Assembly (NCBI RefSeq): GCF_900143525.1
Contig: NZ_FREZ01000003.1
Location: 372,001 to 436,000 of the forward strand
Length of the DNA: 64,000 nucleotides
From: Ruegeria sp. Alg231-54
GTDB lineage: Bacteria > Pseudomonadota > Alphaproteobacteria > Rhodobacterales > Rhodobacteraceae
Direction of reading: 5' to 3'
Shown here: in pieces, positions 1 to 9,338 of the stretch
Layout: each line of letters starts with the position of its first letter
Numbering within the stretch: the first letter of the stretch is position 1
The notes under the pieces: generated by a model
Database searches by the model: none
The model's input: only the letters and a program-made list of their open reading frames with translations
Told to the model about the DNA's origin: nothing
Translations under genes and position numbers: made by a program

Positions 1-233
1 GCAAGGCGTTCAATCTCGGGGCAGCCTCGTGTCAACGCGGCTAAGTATTCGTTTGCTTCCCGGTTCCACTGACGCAGGTTGCCATAGCGTCTCTCGGCAT
101 AACGAGGAATCACGTGGTTGCGCACCGGTTCATCCACCCTGACTTTCAACAGCGCGCGCTCAATAAACGGATGCTGATAAATCTCGTAGTTGCGGCTTCC
201 TCGCAATGGCCGAATTTTACTTAAGTCAATCAT
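1..233 (-). CDS. Unknown protein, N-terminal part only (window edge)
   Basis: The reading frame starts at an ATG whose complement is at 231-233 and stays open to the left edge, giving 77 codons of N-terminus beginning MIDLSKIRPLRGSRNYEIYQ. The fragment is rich in Arg and aromatic residues and has no signal peptide, membrane segment or motif that I recognise. It is the first part of a gene that continues outside the window, so length and function cannot be judged. The downstream neighbour in this window is a gene-poor stretch, so no operon context is available. Confidence 0.5.
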   Translation of the reverse strand, partial: MIDLSKIRPLRGSRNYEIYQHPFIERALLKVRVDEPVRNHVIPRYAERRYGNLRQWNREANEYLAALTRGCPEIERL

Positions 234-753
234 GTTGTTTTGCCGATCCTAATAACGAAGATCACCGATTACAGCCATCCTCTCAAACCAAGGTCTCCAA
301 TTAGTCCTTTTCATGTTTGAGGACAACCAGATGCCGAAACCAGACATTTATTACAGGCATCTTGCGGAACGTATCGATACGTGAATCGGTACGGTTCTTA
401 AGTCCAGATATTGCAGATGTATTTGTTTGCCTTGAGGCCACTCAGTGTATTCAAATGGCGGACGTAGTTGAAGGCATCAAGGCAGTCTGTCAGATTCGAG
501 CGAACCTGGTCTTGGCTTTCGCAGCGATGCCGTTTGACGGTTTCCTCACAAATCGGCGGCACAGCGTCTACAACTCTGGGGGCACCTCATGCTTCGTAAT
601 CTATGCGGAGGTCGCCATCGCCGAATAATCTTGCATGTGCTTCACGCGGCAAAGCAATGGCCTTTAACCACGTCTTCCGCTTGCTCATAGAATGCCTCAG
701 GGTATCCACTATTGATAGCAGGCACTTAGGCTCTCGCTATCAAACGCGTCTGA
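234..753. other. Intergenic stretch without a recognisable gene
   Basis: Two short plus-strand frames (317-628 and 603-860) cross this interval, but their translations show no familiar motif, no convincing ribosome binding site and odd composition. I see no tRNA, strong hairpin or repeat. It may be decayed coding DNA, given that a possible gene relic follows directly. Confidence 0.4.
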
Positions 754-1005
754 TCAGGTTTACCGGGCGGAAACAATTATCCCGCAGCCCGTGCGCCACA
801 ATCATCAAAAGTTTTTCTGACCATTCAGCCTCGCGCTATAGCCAAAGGCGATGGTTTTGAAGTTAGACGCATAGAGAGTGCGTTTTTCTCCCGAAATGAA
901 GGAAAGTCCACGTCTGATCCTGATGCAAGTACTGTCACTGGCCGGGCAATCCAGAATATTGTTGATGGTTCTCTAAGTGATAACTCTTTCAAGACGTATT
1001 TATGA
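754..1005 (+). pseudogene. Possible relic of a pirin-like protein
   Basis: An 83-codon frame without an ATG lies between an in-frame TGA at 751-753 and the TGA at 1003-1005. Its middle part reads PRAIAKGDGFEVRRIES, which resembles the N-terminal stretch of pirin-family proteins, where a DGFEVRR-like segment precedes the cupin core. The typical following segment (a FFDxxGP-like motif) is absent, so only a scrap would remain. Its end overlaps the 3' end of the iclR gene on the other strand by a few bases. The similarity is from memory and short, so this call is tentative. Confidence 0.2.
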
Positions 1006-1779
1006 TACGAGCAATCCCGATATTTTGTTGGCTCCGACCTGCAGCAATTTAACAAACTGCATTAAACTTTCCAAATTGTGGCGCTGGGTTGGAGCGTGAA
1101 CTGACAGAGTGGCCACGAGCCTGTTGTTTTTATCTAGTACAGGAACAGCTACAGCAGCCATTCCCGGCATAAACTCCTCGTTGTCTGTCGAATATCCTTT
1201 TCGCGCAACATTGATGACTTCGGCGCGCAGAGTTTCAGGTTCAGTTAGAGTTTTTTTTGTATTTGGGTTCAGCTTACGAGCGGACATAAACCCGTCCAAC
1301 GTGTTCTCACGAAGCGTGGACAGATACATCTTGCCGCTGGCCGTGCAATGAAACGGAACCTGAGTGCCAATCGGCAATTGAATCCTCAGGGGCCATTTCG
1401 TTTCTACCCGGTCCAGATATATCATTCCTTCCCTATCCGGGATGGCGAGGTTGCAGGTCTCGCCAATTTCATCGGCGATGCCCCGAAGGATCGCAAGGCG
1501 GGCTGTCCGAAGGTGCTCCGACGACACCGTGTTTACCGAAAGCTGCCGCAAACGTGGCCCGGGACCGTAAGACCGCCCATCCAGATCACGTTGAAGGAAC
1601 CCTTCAGTCTCAGCCGTTTGAAGCAGGCGGTGGATTGTCGGCTTCGCCAGACCCAATGATTCAATCAGGTCTGACGGTTTGACTGCGACCCCGCGCTTTG
1701 CAACCTCTTCAAGAATAACCAGCAAACGCAGGTTCGTCGGGATTTGGGATTCTCTGTCTCGCGTGTCTGCGTTTGCCAT
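1000..1779 (-). CDS. IclR-family transcriptional regulator
   Basis: The 259-aa protein has the usual IclR size and layout: an N-terminal winged helix-turn-helix (about residues 15-75, with the recognition-helix segment LGLAKPTIHRLLQT) and a C-terminal effector-binding domain (about 85-255). The gene lies 11 bp behind dctM and points the same way, so it is probably the last gene of the dctP-dctQ-dctM-iclR transcript and regulates it, possibly also the divergent GMC oxidoreductase. The ligand cannot be read from sequence; it is presumably the TRAP substrate or its oxidation product. The family assignment is secure, the target is inferred from position. Confidence 0.9.
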   Translation of the reverse strand: MANADTRDRESQIPTNLRLLVILEEVAKRGVAVKPSDLIESLGLAKPTIHRLLQTAETEGFLQRDLDGRSYGPGPRLRQLSVNTVSSEHLRTARLAILRGIADEIGETCNLAIPDREGMIYLDRVETKWPLRIQLPIGTQVPFHCTASGKMYLSTLRENTLDGFMSARKLNPNTKKTLTEPETLRAEVINVARKGYSTDNEEFMPGMAAVAVPVLDKNNRLVATLSVHAPTQRHNLESLMQFVKLLQVGANKISGLLVS

Positions 1780-1790
1780 CCCGCTAAACT

Positions 1791-3149
1791 CTAGTTGTTT
1801 GGCAACAAGATCAAGGCCAGATCAGGCACCAGTGAGACCAAAATCCACACAGACAGCAAAGCCACAAGGTACGGCACAGTGTAGCGCAGCAGCCGGAAGT
1901 AAGGCACGCCTGTCACACCGGACGCAACATAGAGGTTCAGGCCATAAGGCGGCGTGATGAAGCCAATCGACGCACCCACAAGGAAGATCACCGAAAAATG
2001 GATCGGATCGACCCCTACCGACGCAGCAATTGGCGCGAGGATCGGCGCAAGGATAATCGTGACCGGCAGACTTTCCAGCACCATGCCTGAGAAGAAGACG
2101 ATGACCATCGATGTGAACAGAACCGCGTAATATCCCCCCATCGAAGTCACGAAATCTCCGATAGTTTGTTGTGCTCCAAGCAGCGACAGAATTTGCTGCA
2201 TGACCACCGAGATCGCAATCAGCGGCGCAAGGATACCCGTGATCTGAGCCGAACGGATCACGATCGAGGGGATCTCAGGGATCGTGAAACCTTCGACAAC
2301 CAGCATTTCGGCAAAGCTTTTGTCTGTGGGCGAGATATTATCCCGCGCGCCCATGATCCGGTTGATCGGATAGCTCACCAAGCCCGCGATGACACAGAAG
2401 CCAACGGTAACACCCGCCGCCTCGGTCGGTGAGAATTTGCCTGTATAGATGCCCCAAAGCACGAGGCCGATGGCGAAAAAGCCGAGCCATGCACCAAATG
2501 CCGTTTTGAGAATCCGGTTCAGTTGCAGTGGGATCAGGTGCCCCCACCCGTTGATCCGACAGATGATCCAGCACGCAAATTGCATGCCAAAGACCATAAG
2601 CGCACCAGGTATGATACCGGCGACAAACAGCTCGGAAATGGGCAGGTTCATCAAGAACCCGTAGACGATGAAGATGATGGATGGCGGGATGATGATCCCG
2701 ACCGTACCGCCCGCAGCCGCCGTGGCCGCGCTAAAGCGTTCGTCGTAGCCGCCTTTAACCATCTCAGGGTGCAGCATTGAACCGATAGTTGCGGTCGTTG
2801 CAGAGTTCGATCCGGAAATCGCCGCAAACAATCCACATGCCCCAAGGGATGCCATAGCCAGCCCGCCGCGTATCCAGCCTAAACAGGAATAGGCAAAATC
2901 ACTCAGCCGCCGCGCGATCCCCGACTTGTTGATCAGGTCGCCGGTCAGGATGAACAGCGGCATCGCCAACAGGGCGAAGCCTTTGTTAAACACGTTCAGC
3001 AGCTCTGCACCCATATTGTCGAGTGTCAGACCCAGAACGAATGAGCATCCGATCACCCAGTAGCCGATGACCAGCAGTACCGGTACGCCCAACATGAACA
3101 AAAACGTGACGCCCAGCGAAATTAGTGTAACCAAAGTTCCGTCTGTCAT
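1791..3149 (-). CDS. dctM: TRAP transporter large permease (DctM family)
   Basis: The 452-aa integral membrane protein is the ion-coupled translocation subunit of a TRAP transporter. It has about 12 hydrophobic segments and family motifs such as FAAISGSNSATTATIGSMLHPEM in its first third (quoted part shortened here to its start) and the paired re-entrant regions around GFITPPYGLNLYVASG near residue 400. It works with the small permease encoded just upstream; the start codon overlaps the dctQ stop codon (ATGA), which indicates translational coupling. The substrate is unknown; a carboxylate or alcohol-derived acid would fit the neighbouring GMC oxidoreductase. Confidence 0.93.
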   Translation of the reverse strand: MTDGTLVTLISLGVTFLFMLGVPVLLVIGYWVIGCSFVLGLTLDNMGAELLNVFNKGFALLAMPLFILTGDLINKSGIARRLSDFAYSCLGWIRGGLAMASLGACGLFAAISGSNSATTATIGSMLHPEMVKGGYDERFSAATAAAGGTVGIIIPPSIIFIVYGFLMNLPISELFVAGIIPGALMVFGMQFACWIICRINGWGHLIPLQLNRILKTAFGAWLGFFAIGLVLWGIYTGKFSPTEAAGVTVGFCVIAGLVSYPINRIMGARDNISPTDKSFAEMLVVEGFTIPEIPSIVIRSAQITGILAPLIAISVVMQQILSLLGAQQTIGDFVTSMGGYYAVLFTSMVIVFFSGMVLESLPVTIILAPILAPIAASVGVDPIHFSVIFLVGASIGFITPPYGLNLYVASGVTGVPYFRLLRYTVPYLVALLSVWILVSLVPDLALILLPNN

Positions 3150-3814
3150 CAGTCTGCCCCTATCACGGCCTGCTTGATCAGCGGCTCTCCGGTTTTCCAG
3201 TTGTGCAGGTCGTCAGCAAGATTCTGAAACACACGACCGACCATCAGAAAGAAGGACACAGGCGCGGCCAACAGAAACCACCATTGCATGATGTTGTCTG
3301 TCCCAAGCACGATCTGAAAGTTCGAGGCTGACAGCGCAACGAGGCGTGTTGTAGTCACGATGACGATTACTGCAAAGATGAACCACAAAATGGCATCCAA
3401 AAACAAACACGCCAGTTGACCGCCGCGCGGCATCGCGGTGCGAAACTCGCTGAAGCTAAGATGGGTGCGCAAGCGGACATTATAGGACGCACCAAACCAG
3501 GCCATTATCATGAAAAGAAGCGGGGGAATGGTGGTGGACCAGGGTTCCTGATCGTTGAAGACAAAGCGGTCGATCACACCCCAGAAGATGATCAGCGCAA
3601 TGGCGAGGTACGAATACACCATGACCGACCGTTCAAAGTGGCGTTCAACAAAGGGCACTTTGCGATAGATCTGCATCACCAGAAGGCCGCCAAGAGCGGC
3701 GAAAATTGTGCCGACAACCCAGGCAGCGTCAGATTCCAATGCGGATTGAATCTCGAATGAATCACGGCTGAGCAAGGCGCCAAAAATTGCCCCGATATCT
3801 GCCCATAAAGACAT
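3149..3814 (-). CDS. dctQ: TRAP transporter small permease (DctQ family)
   Basis: A 221-aa membrane protein with four predicted hydrophobic helices and the charged MPRG-type segment between helices 2 and 3 that is usual for DctQ subunits. It pairs with DctM to form the membrane part of the transporter. It is slightly longer than many DctQ proteins (about 160-200 aa). It lies between dctP and dctM in one minus-strand transcript; a stable hairpin in the gap after dctP may lower its expression relative to the binding protein. Confidence 0.9.
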   Translation of the reverse strand: MSLWADIGAIFGALLSRDSFEIQSALESDAAWVVGTIFAALGGLLVMQIYRKVPFVERHFERSVMVYSYLAIALIIFWGVIDRFVFNDQEPWSTTIPPLLFMIMAWFGASYNVRLRTHLSFSEFRTAMPRGGQLACLFLDAILWFIFAVIVIVTTTRLVALSASNFQIVLGTDNIMQWWFLLAAPVSFFLMVGRVFQNLADDLHNWKTGEPLIKQAVIGAD

Positions 3815-3847
3815 GAACCCCGTCCTCCCAGTCGGTGTTTAGTGAAA

Positions 3848-3866
3848 CCGGCCCGTGAAGGGCCGG
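3848..3866 (-). promoter_or_regulatory. Intercistronic hairpin between dctP and dctQ
   Basis: A perfect 7-bp stem (CCGGCCC at 3848-3854, GGGCCGG at 3860-3866) with a 5-nt loop lies 15 bp after the dctP stop on the minus strand and is not followed by a T-run. Such structures between a binding-protein gene and its permease genes often protect the 3' end of the upstream message or partly terminate transcription, so that the binding protein is made in excess. That role is inferred. Confidence 0.6.
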
Positions 3867-3880
3867 CTCTAAATGTTAGA

Positions 3881-5119
3881 TCAGGCCGCGCCCTTCCACC
3901 AACGGCGGGGCTCAACATTTTCGGGCAGTGTGTCTGCCGGAATCTCGCGCGCGATGTCGTAGATTTCCTGGTATGTGTCGATGCCACCAGCCCATTTATT
4001 CAGCCGTTCGCGCCACTGCGCCCATGGTTCAGGATTGAAGTTCGGCGCACACATTTCCTCGGCCAGTTTGATCTGATCATCCGCCAGGAAGGCAGGACGC
4101 ACACCGTTTTCTGCGAAGATCGTGTTAGGCAATTGCGGCTCCGAGAATCCCACGGTATTCAGCAACGCTGCCTCATTTGCACCCTGAATCAAGGCCTGCG
4201 TGAAGTAGGACGATTCCATAACAGCGTCCTGCAGTTCACCACCAAGTCCGTCGAACACCTTGGCCGACATCGACGTATGTTCAGTGCCACAGAAGAACTT
4301 GAGATTCACCGATTGCGACACCACAGGTGACATGTTGGCATAAGCCACAGCCGAGGCCCAGGTTTCGGCCCCATCAATTAGGCCCGTCTTGAGCGCGTCC
4401 AGCGTTTCTTCCCATGCCACCGGTACCGGATTCAGGTTCAGTAGCTGCATGGCGATCCGGCCAAGCTGTGTCCCTGTCACACGGTTCTTGGTCCCGAACA
4501 GTTCTTCCAGTTTGGTGACTGTTGGCTTGTCAGCAAAGGTCGAGCCCATTTGCAGGCCGCGCAGTTCACAGTGGGTGAACAGGAATTTCAGCCCGTGGCG
4601 CTTTTCGAGGGGGTCTCGCAATATGCGCTGGCTTTCGGGGCTGTAGAAGAAATGATATTGGGCCGCCCTGCTGGGGAACATATAGGCATAGTCCAGCACG
4701 TTCAGATATGGCGCACCGCCAGCAGAGTTTTGGGTCGACGCCGCATAAATGTCGACGATTCCCTGCTGAGTCTTCTCTACACAGCTCAGTTGTCCGCAGA
4801 TCTGGTTGTCGCCAATGAACTCGATCCGAATCTCACCGTCAGTGCGTTCTTCCAGATCTCGGGCGAATTCGATGGCCCCTGCCCGTTCGATCAGCAGGTT
4901 GCGCGTATTGAAGCCTGATGCACCGAATTTCAGCGTGTGTTTGGGCTCTTTCGAGAACCTTTTTTCATAAGTTGATTCTGCAGCTTGGGCCAAATTGGCC
5001 AAACTCATCGCGCCGCCAAAGCCACCCGCTGCCAGCAGCGTTGAGCTCATGCCATAACGCCCGGCTACACGAAAAAAATCCCGCCGTGAGACACCGCTTA
5101 GTTTCTTACCGATCTCCAT
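3881..5119 (-). CDS. dctP: TRAP transporter substrate-binding protein (DctP family), Tat-exported
   Basis: The 412-aa periplasmic receptor begins with a twin-arginine signal (SRRDFFRVAG around residues 11-20, followed by a hydrophobic stretch ending near AQA), so it is probably exported folded by the Tat system. The rest has the DctP fold signature, including a TGTQLGRIAMQLLNLNPVPV segment near the conserved ligand-contact region and LKTGLIDGAETW. It is longer than the usual 330 aa. It heads the dctP-dctQ-dctM-iclR unit and is divergent from a GMC oxidoreductase. The substrate cannot be told from the sequence. Confidence 0.92.
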   Translation of the reverse strand: MEIGKKLSGVSRRDFFRVAGRYGMSSTLLAAGGFGGAMSLANLAQAAESTYEKRFSKEPKHTLKFGASGFNTRNLLIERAGAIEFARDLEERTDGEIRIEFIGDNQICGQLSCVEKTQQGIVDIYAASTQNSAGGAPYLNVLDYAYMFPSRAAQYHFFYSPESQRILRDPLEKRHGLKFLFTHCELRGLQMGSTFADKPTVTKLEELFGTKNRVTGTQLGRIAMQLLNLNPVPVAWEETLDALKTGLIDGAETWASAVAYANMSPVVSQSVNLKFFCGTEHTSMSAKVFDGLGGELQDAVMESSYFTQALIQGANEAALLNTVGFSEPQLPNTIFAENGVRPAFLADDQIKLAEEMCAPNFNPEPWAQWRERLNKWAGGIDTYQEIYDIAREIPADTLPENVEPRRWWKGAA

Positions 5120-5151
5120 TGCTTACCTCCCTGATCACAATTATTGAGACG

Positions 5152-5164
5152 TTTTGTATCAAAA
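5152..5164. promoter_or_regulatory. Candidate operator in the dctP/GMC divergent promoter region
   Basis: Perfect 5-bp inverted arms, TTTTG TAT CAAAA, sit in the 109-bp gap between the divergent dctP and GMC oxidoreductase genes. The position suits a site for the IclR protein encoded at the end of the dctP operon. The motif is short and AT-rich, so chance occurrence is possible. Confidence 0.35.
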
Positions 5165-5228
5165 AATGCTAGTATAGTTCCGGCAATTTGCATAGTGTTT
5201 TTTTCAGTTACCTTGGGAGGAGACCGTC

Positions 5229-6824
5229 ATGGAGGTGGATTATGCAGTCGTCGGAGCAGGCTCTTCGGGCTGCGTCATTGCCAATCGGCTAAGCGCTGAC
5301 CCCAGCACAACAGTGGCATTGTTGGAAGCTGGCGGAACTGACACCAACCCGTGGATTCACATACCGGTTGGATACTTCAAAACCATGCATAACCCCTCAT
5401 TGGATTGGTGTTACCGCACTGAACCAGACCCAGGTTTGAATGGACGCTCGATTGATTGGCCGCGCGGAAAGGTTCTTGGCGGATCATCTTCGTTGAACGG
5501 GCTTCTCTATGTTCGCGGTCAGAAAGAGGACTATGACCGCTGGCGTCAGATGGGCAATGTCGGTTGGGGTTGGGATGATGTCTTGCCTCTGTTCAAACGC
5601 AGCGAGGATCAAGAGCGCGGCGAAGACGCATTTCACGGTACAGACGGCCCGCTGTCGGTATCCAACATGCGCATTCAAAGACCGATCTGTGACGCCTGGG
5701 TCGCCGCCGCCCAAGAAGCGGGTTACCCGTTTAATCCTGACTACAACGGGGCCGATCAGGAAGGCGTTGGTTACTTTCAACTGACCACTCGGAATGGTCG
5801 TCGTTGCAGTGCCGCCGTTGCATACCTCAAACCGATCAGGAACAGGCCGAACCTGAACATCATCACCCGTGCATTGGTAACCAAGGTCGAACTGGACGGC
5901 AAAAAAGCAACCGGACTTCTTTATCGCGACCGATCGGGTGAAGTGAAGTCGATCAAAGTGCGCCGCGAAATCATCTTGTCCGGTGGTGCCATCAACTCAC
6001 CTCAGATCTTGATGTTGTCAGGCATCGGAGACCCGGATCAGTTGAAGGCCAACGGCATTGAACCCGTTCATTCGCTGCCCGGCGTCGGCAAAGGGCTGCA
6101 GGATCACTTGCAGGCACGCCTGGTCTTCAAATGCAACGAGCCAACGCTGAATGATGAGGTGCGCAGCCTGTTCAATCAGGCACGGATCGCGCTGAAATAC
6201 GCACTATTCCGGGCAGGACCTATGACAATGGCGGCCAGCCTGGCCACCGGATTTCTGAAAACCCGCCCCGAGGTTCAGACACCCGACATTCAATTCCACG
6301 TTCAACCCTGGTCTGCCGACAGTCCCGGAGAGGGCGTGCACCCGTTTTCTGCCTTCACAATGTCCGTCTGTCAACTGAGGCCGGAAAGCCGCGGAGAACT
6401 GCGCCTAGATGGCCCCGATCCGGCCAACTACGTTAAGATCATTCCTAACTACCTGTCGACGGAAACTGATTGCAGAACCATCGTTGACGGCGTGAACATC
6501 GCGCGGGACATCGCCCGGCATAATCCACTGGCTTCTAAGATCTCTGAAGAGTTCCGACCAACCTCGGATTTATCCCGCGATGACTACGAAGGCACTTTGG
6601 ATTGGGCGCGCTCGAATTCTGTCTCAATCTATCACCCGACAGGAACCTGCGCGATGGGCACCTCGGAAAGCTCTGTTGTGGACCCAAACCTGAAGGTCAA
6701 GGGAATCGAAAATCTCCGCGTCGCCGACTGTTCAATCATGCCGGAAATCGTCAGCGGCAACACTAATGCTCCAGCGATTATGATCGGTGAAAAAGCCAGT
6801 GAGATGCTATGCGCAAACAAGTGA
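5229..6824 (+). CDS. GMC-family FAD oxidoreductase (choline dehydrogenase-like)
   Basis: The 531-aa flavoprotein oxidises a primary alcohol to an aldehyde, passing electrons to quinone or another acceptor. It has the N-terminal FAD-binding GAGSSGCVIANRL motif, GMC signature 1 in GKVLGGSSSLNGLLYVRG (about 79-96), and the C-terminal catalytic His region YHPTGTCAMG with the partner Asn in GNTNAPAIMIGEK. Start: ATG preceded by GGGAGGAGACC. It is transcribed away from the TRAP operon, which suggests that it oxidises the imported compound. BetA-like enzymes look similar, but there is no betaine aldehyde dehydrogenase or betI nearby, so I do not call it betA. Confidence 0.88.
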   Translation: MEVDYAVVGAGSSGCVIANRLSADPSTTVALLEAGGTDTNPWIHIPVGYFKTMHNPSLDWCYRTEPDPGLNGRSIDWPRGKVLGGSSSLNGLLYVRGQKEDYDRWRQMGNVGWGWDDVLPLFKRSEDQERGEDAFHGTDGPLSVSNMRIQRPICDAWVAAAQEAGYPFNPDYNGADQEGVGYFQLTTRNGRRCSAAVAYLKPIRNRPNLNIITRALVTKVELDGKKATGLLYRDRSGEVKSIKVRREIILSGGAINSPQILMLSGIGDPDQLKANGIEPVHSLPGVGKGLQDHLQARLVFKCNEPTLNDEVRSLFNQARIALKYALFRAGPMTMAASLATGFLKTRPEVQTPDIQFHVQPWSADSPGEGVHPFSAFTMSVCQLRPESRGELRLDGPDPANYVKIIPNYLSTETDCRTIVDGVNIARDIARHNPLASKISEEFRPTSDLSRDDYEGTLDWARSNSVSIYHPTGTCAMGTSESSVVDPNLKVKGIENLRVADCSIMPEIVSGNTNAPAIMIGEKASEMLCANK

Positions 6825-7053
6825 TTTTGGACATTTCATGACCTTCCTTATCCATGCCAGGAGCTAACCTGTATAAGATGGTCAGATTCCATAAGTTACA
6901 CGGGCATGTCGAAGGCAATGGCCTACGGCGCTTACGCACCATGGACAGCCAGAATAGAACGCTCAAAGATTGCCTATTCTTGGGCCATTATTAAACCTCA
7001 TACCAAACTGGCCTCTACCACAGAGACTGGCTTGAAACATGCCTGCCGCAGAA

Positions 7054-8577
7054 TCAGCGGGACTTTGGCTCAAGAGCGGTAAAGTCAGCTATCGCCTCGC
7101 GGCAACCACGTTGCCATATCGCGGCTAGCCAGGTGGAAAAAGCGTCTGTGAACTGCGTGTCTCGGCCCAAGTCACCAAAATACTGGCTTTGTTCGACCCA
7201 CAATATCGGATTGGCTTTAGAAGCCAGCGCAGTAATTTGCAAATGCTCCCAATGGGGATCGTTTGGGGCAATTTCTGAACCATCTTCGCGAACACCCGCA
7301 CACATCCGGCACCAGAATGCTTCGGCCAGCGCAAGCCCATTTACGGACGACCTGGACGCAAGTGCATCTCGCAGCGACGGCAGTAAGAAACCCGGGTGTC
7401 GTGAAGATCCATCGAACGCCACGCGTCGTGTTGTGTCGTGGATAGTGGTATTGGAAAATCGCCTCTCAACCAACCCAAGATATTCGGCGGCAGTGGTTCC
7501 GGGGACGGCTTCGACCTGAGGCAGAATTTCTTCCGTCTGAACTTTCCTGAAAAACGCCACGATGTCCTGGTCCTGCATGCAGTCTGAAATCGTGGGCACA
7601 TTCAGAATCTCCCCGACATTTGCGAGCAGTTGGTGGCCGCCGTTCAATATGCGCAGTTTCATCGCTTCATAGCTGTGGACGTCCTGCGTCAGTGTTACTC
7701 CAACTTGCTCAAGGGGCGGTCGTTCTTCGCAGAAATTGTCCTCAATCACCCATTGGCGAAAGTTCTCATGCGTGACCGGCGCACGGTCGTCGACGCCCAG
7801 TGCCCGGCATTGCGCTACGACATCCTCGGTCGTTGCGGGAACAATGCAGTCCACCATCGAGTTCGGAAATGCTCCATTCTGATCGATCCAATCGGCCAGA
7901 TCCGGGTCGGATAGACGCGCCAAACCAACAACGCAGTTTCGCAGAATTCCACCGTTGCCCTGAAGATTATCGCAGCTGAGCGCGGTAAAGGGTTTCAAGC
8001 CATTTGTACGCCGTTGCTTGAGCGCCGCGACAATAGCTCCGAAAGCCGTACGCGGCTGGTCCGGGTTCTCGGCATCGTGCCGAATGTCTGCGTGATCCGT
8101 ATCGAACGCATCAGTGTTGGCGTCCGGGAAATACCCACCTTCAGTTACAGTCAGCGACACAATTCGTATGGCAGGGTCCGCCATCGTCCGGACAAGCGCG
8201 GCATTGTTGTCTTCAATCGGCAGGTAATCGATCATCGGACCAATCACTTCGGCGGACATTCCTTTTGGGTCCAGTTCGATCAGCGTTGTCAGGCAGTCCT
8301 GCGCCAACAGTCGCTCTCGCATGTTTGCGTCATAGCTTCGGACACCTGCCCCGATGATTGCCCAGTCATGGGCCTGGCCCAGCTGCATTAACTGGTGAAT
8401 ATACCAGGCCTGATGCGCGCGATGAAAGTTGCCAAGTCCGATATGGACAATGCCCGGTGTCAGGTCAGAGCGGGCATAGGTTGGAGTCCTGACAATCTCT
8501 GGCAGGTCTGAAAGACTGTCACGCCGTAGCCGTACCGAAGGTTTTGCATTCGCCACAGGGTCCATCAGCTCATCCAA
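7054..8577 (-). CDS. mtlK: Mannitol 2-dehydrogenase family polyol dehydrogenase
   Basis: The 507-aa NAD-dependent long-chain polyol dehydrogenase converts mannitol (or arabinitol/sorbitol) to the ketose in the cytosol. Family marks are the N-terminal GLGNFHRAHQAWYIHQL, TVTEGGYFPD, and the catalytic-lysine segment MKLRILNGGHQLLANVG around residues 310-325. Its start overlaps the end of smoS by 13 bp, so it is the last gene of the smoE-F-G-K-S-mtlK operon, the order known from Rhodobacter sphaeroides. The exact polyol is inferred from context. Confidence 0.9.
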   Translation of the reverse strand: MDELMDPVANAKPSVRLRRDSLSDLPEIVRTPTYARSDLTPGIVHIGLGNFHRAHQAWYIHQLMQLGQAHDWAIIGAGVRSYDANMRERLLAQDCLTTLIELDPKGMSAEVIGPMIDYLPIEDNNAALVRTMADPAIRIVSLTVTEGGYFPDANTDAFDTDHADIRHDAENPDQPRTAFGAIVAALKQRRTNGLKPFTALSCDNLQGNGGILRNCVVGLARLSDPDLADWIDQNGAFPNSMVDCIVPATTEDVVAQCRALGVDDRAPVTHENFRQWVIEDNFCEERPPLEQVGVTLTQDVHSYEAMKLRILNGGHQLLANVGEILNVPTISDCMQDQDIVAFFRKVQTEEILPQVEAVPGTTAAEYLGLVERRFSNTTIHDTTRRVAFDGSSRHPGFLLPSLRDALASRSSVNGLALAEAFWCRMCAGVREDGSEIAPNDPHWEHLQITALASKANPILWVEQSQYFGDLGRDTQFTDAFSTWLAAIWQRGCREAIADFTALEPKSR

Positions 8578-9338
8578 TTTCCGCCATCGACATTGTAGGT
8601 TTGTCCGACGATGTACTTTGCGTCTTCAGAAGCCAGAAATACTGCCATCCCGGTCAGATCTTCGGCCCGACCCATTCGGCCATAAGGAACGGCTGCAGCC
8701 ACTTCGCGTTTCTTCTGGCCCAGTGGTTTGCCTTCGTGCTTTGCAAAAAACGCATCAACACCATCCCAGTGCTCGCCATCGACGACACCAGGTGCAATGG
8801 CGTTTACGTTGATCCCATGAGAGATCAGGTTCAGCCCGGCCGATTGGGTCAAGGATATGATCGCGGCTTTGCTGGCACAGTACACGGCGACCAACGGCTC
8901 GCCCCTACGCCCTGCCTGCGATGCCATGTTGATGATCCGACCTTTGGTCCCTTGATCAATCATGTGGCGCGCAACGGCCTGCATCGTAAACAGCGCGCCA
9001 GAAACGTTGATATCAAAAACGCGATTGTAGTCAGCACGCTCAATTTCAACGATTGGAGCGGCGGAGAAGATGGCCGCGTTGTTGATCAGAATGTCGATTG
9101 GGCCAAAATGTTCAGCCGTTCGTGCAACGGCGGCTTCTATGCTTTGTTGGCTGGTCACATCCATCTCGACGGCCAACGCGGCTGCGCCGATCTCAGTTGC
9201 TGCGTCCTGCGCGCGCTGCCCGTCTATGTCCGCGATGGCGACGCGCGCGCCCTCAGCCACATAAGCCTTGGCAAACGCCAGTCCGATGCCCCGCCCGGCC
9301 CCGGTGATCAGGGCAGTTTTTCCGGTCAGACGCGTCAT
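8565..9338 (-). CDS. smoS: Sorbitol dehydrogenase, short-chain dehydrogenase family
   Basis: A 257-aa SDR enzyme that oxidises D-sorbitol (glucitol) to fructose, or galactitol to tagatose, with NAD. It shows the TGAGRGIG cofactor motif (about 12-19), the NNAA stretch, and the active-site tyrosine-lysine pair in YCASKAA. The length matches known SmoS/PolS proteins. It starts within the stop of smoK (ATGA overlap) and runs into mtlK, so the two dehydrogenases are translationally linked to the transporter ATPase. Confidence 0.9.
   Translation of the reverse strand: MTRLTGKTALITGAGRGIGLAFAKAYVAEGARVAIADIDGQRAQDAATEIGAAALAVEMDVTSQQSIEAAVARTAEHFGPIDILINNAAIFSAAPIVEIERADYNRVFDINVSGALFTMQAVARHMIDQGTKGRIINMASQAGRRGEPLVAVYCASKAAIISLTQSAGLNLISHGINVNAIAPGVVDGEHWDGVDAFFAKHEGKPLGQKKREVAAAVPYGRMGRAEDLTGMAVFLASEDAKYIVGQTYNVDGGNWMS

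Noticed and set aside
317..860. Two short plus-strand frames near the left end
   Set aside because: No ribosome binding site, motif or plausible neighbour; the composition looks random.
5229..6824. Choline dehydrogenase betA
   Set aside because: The GMC fold fits, but betB, betI and a choline transporter are absent and the neighbours are TRAP genes, so only the family name is given.
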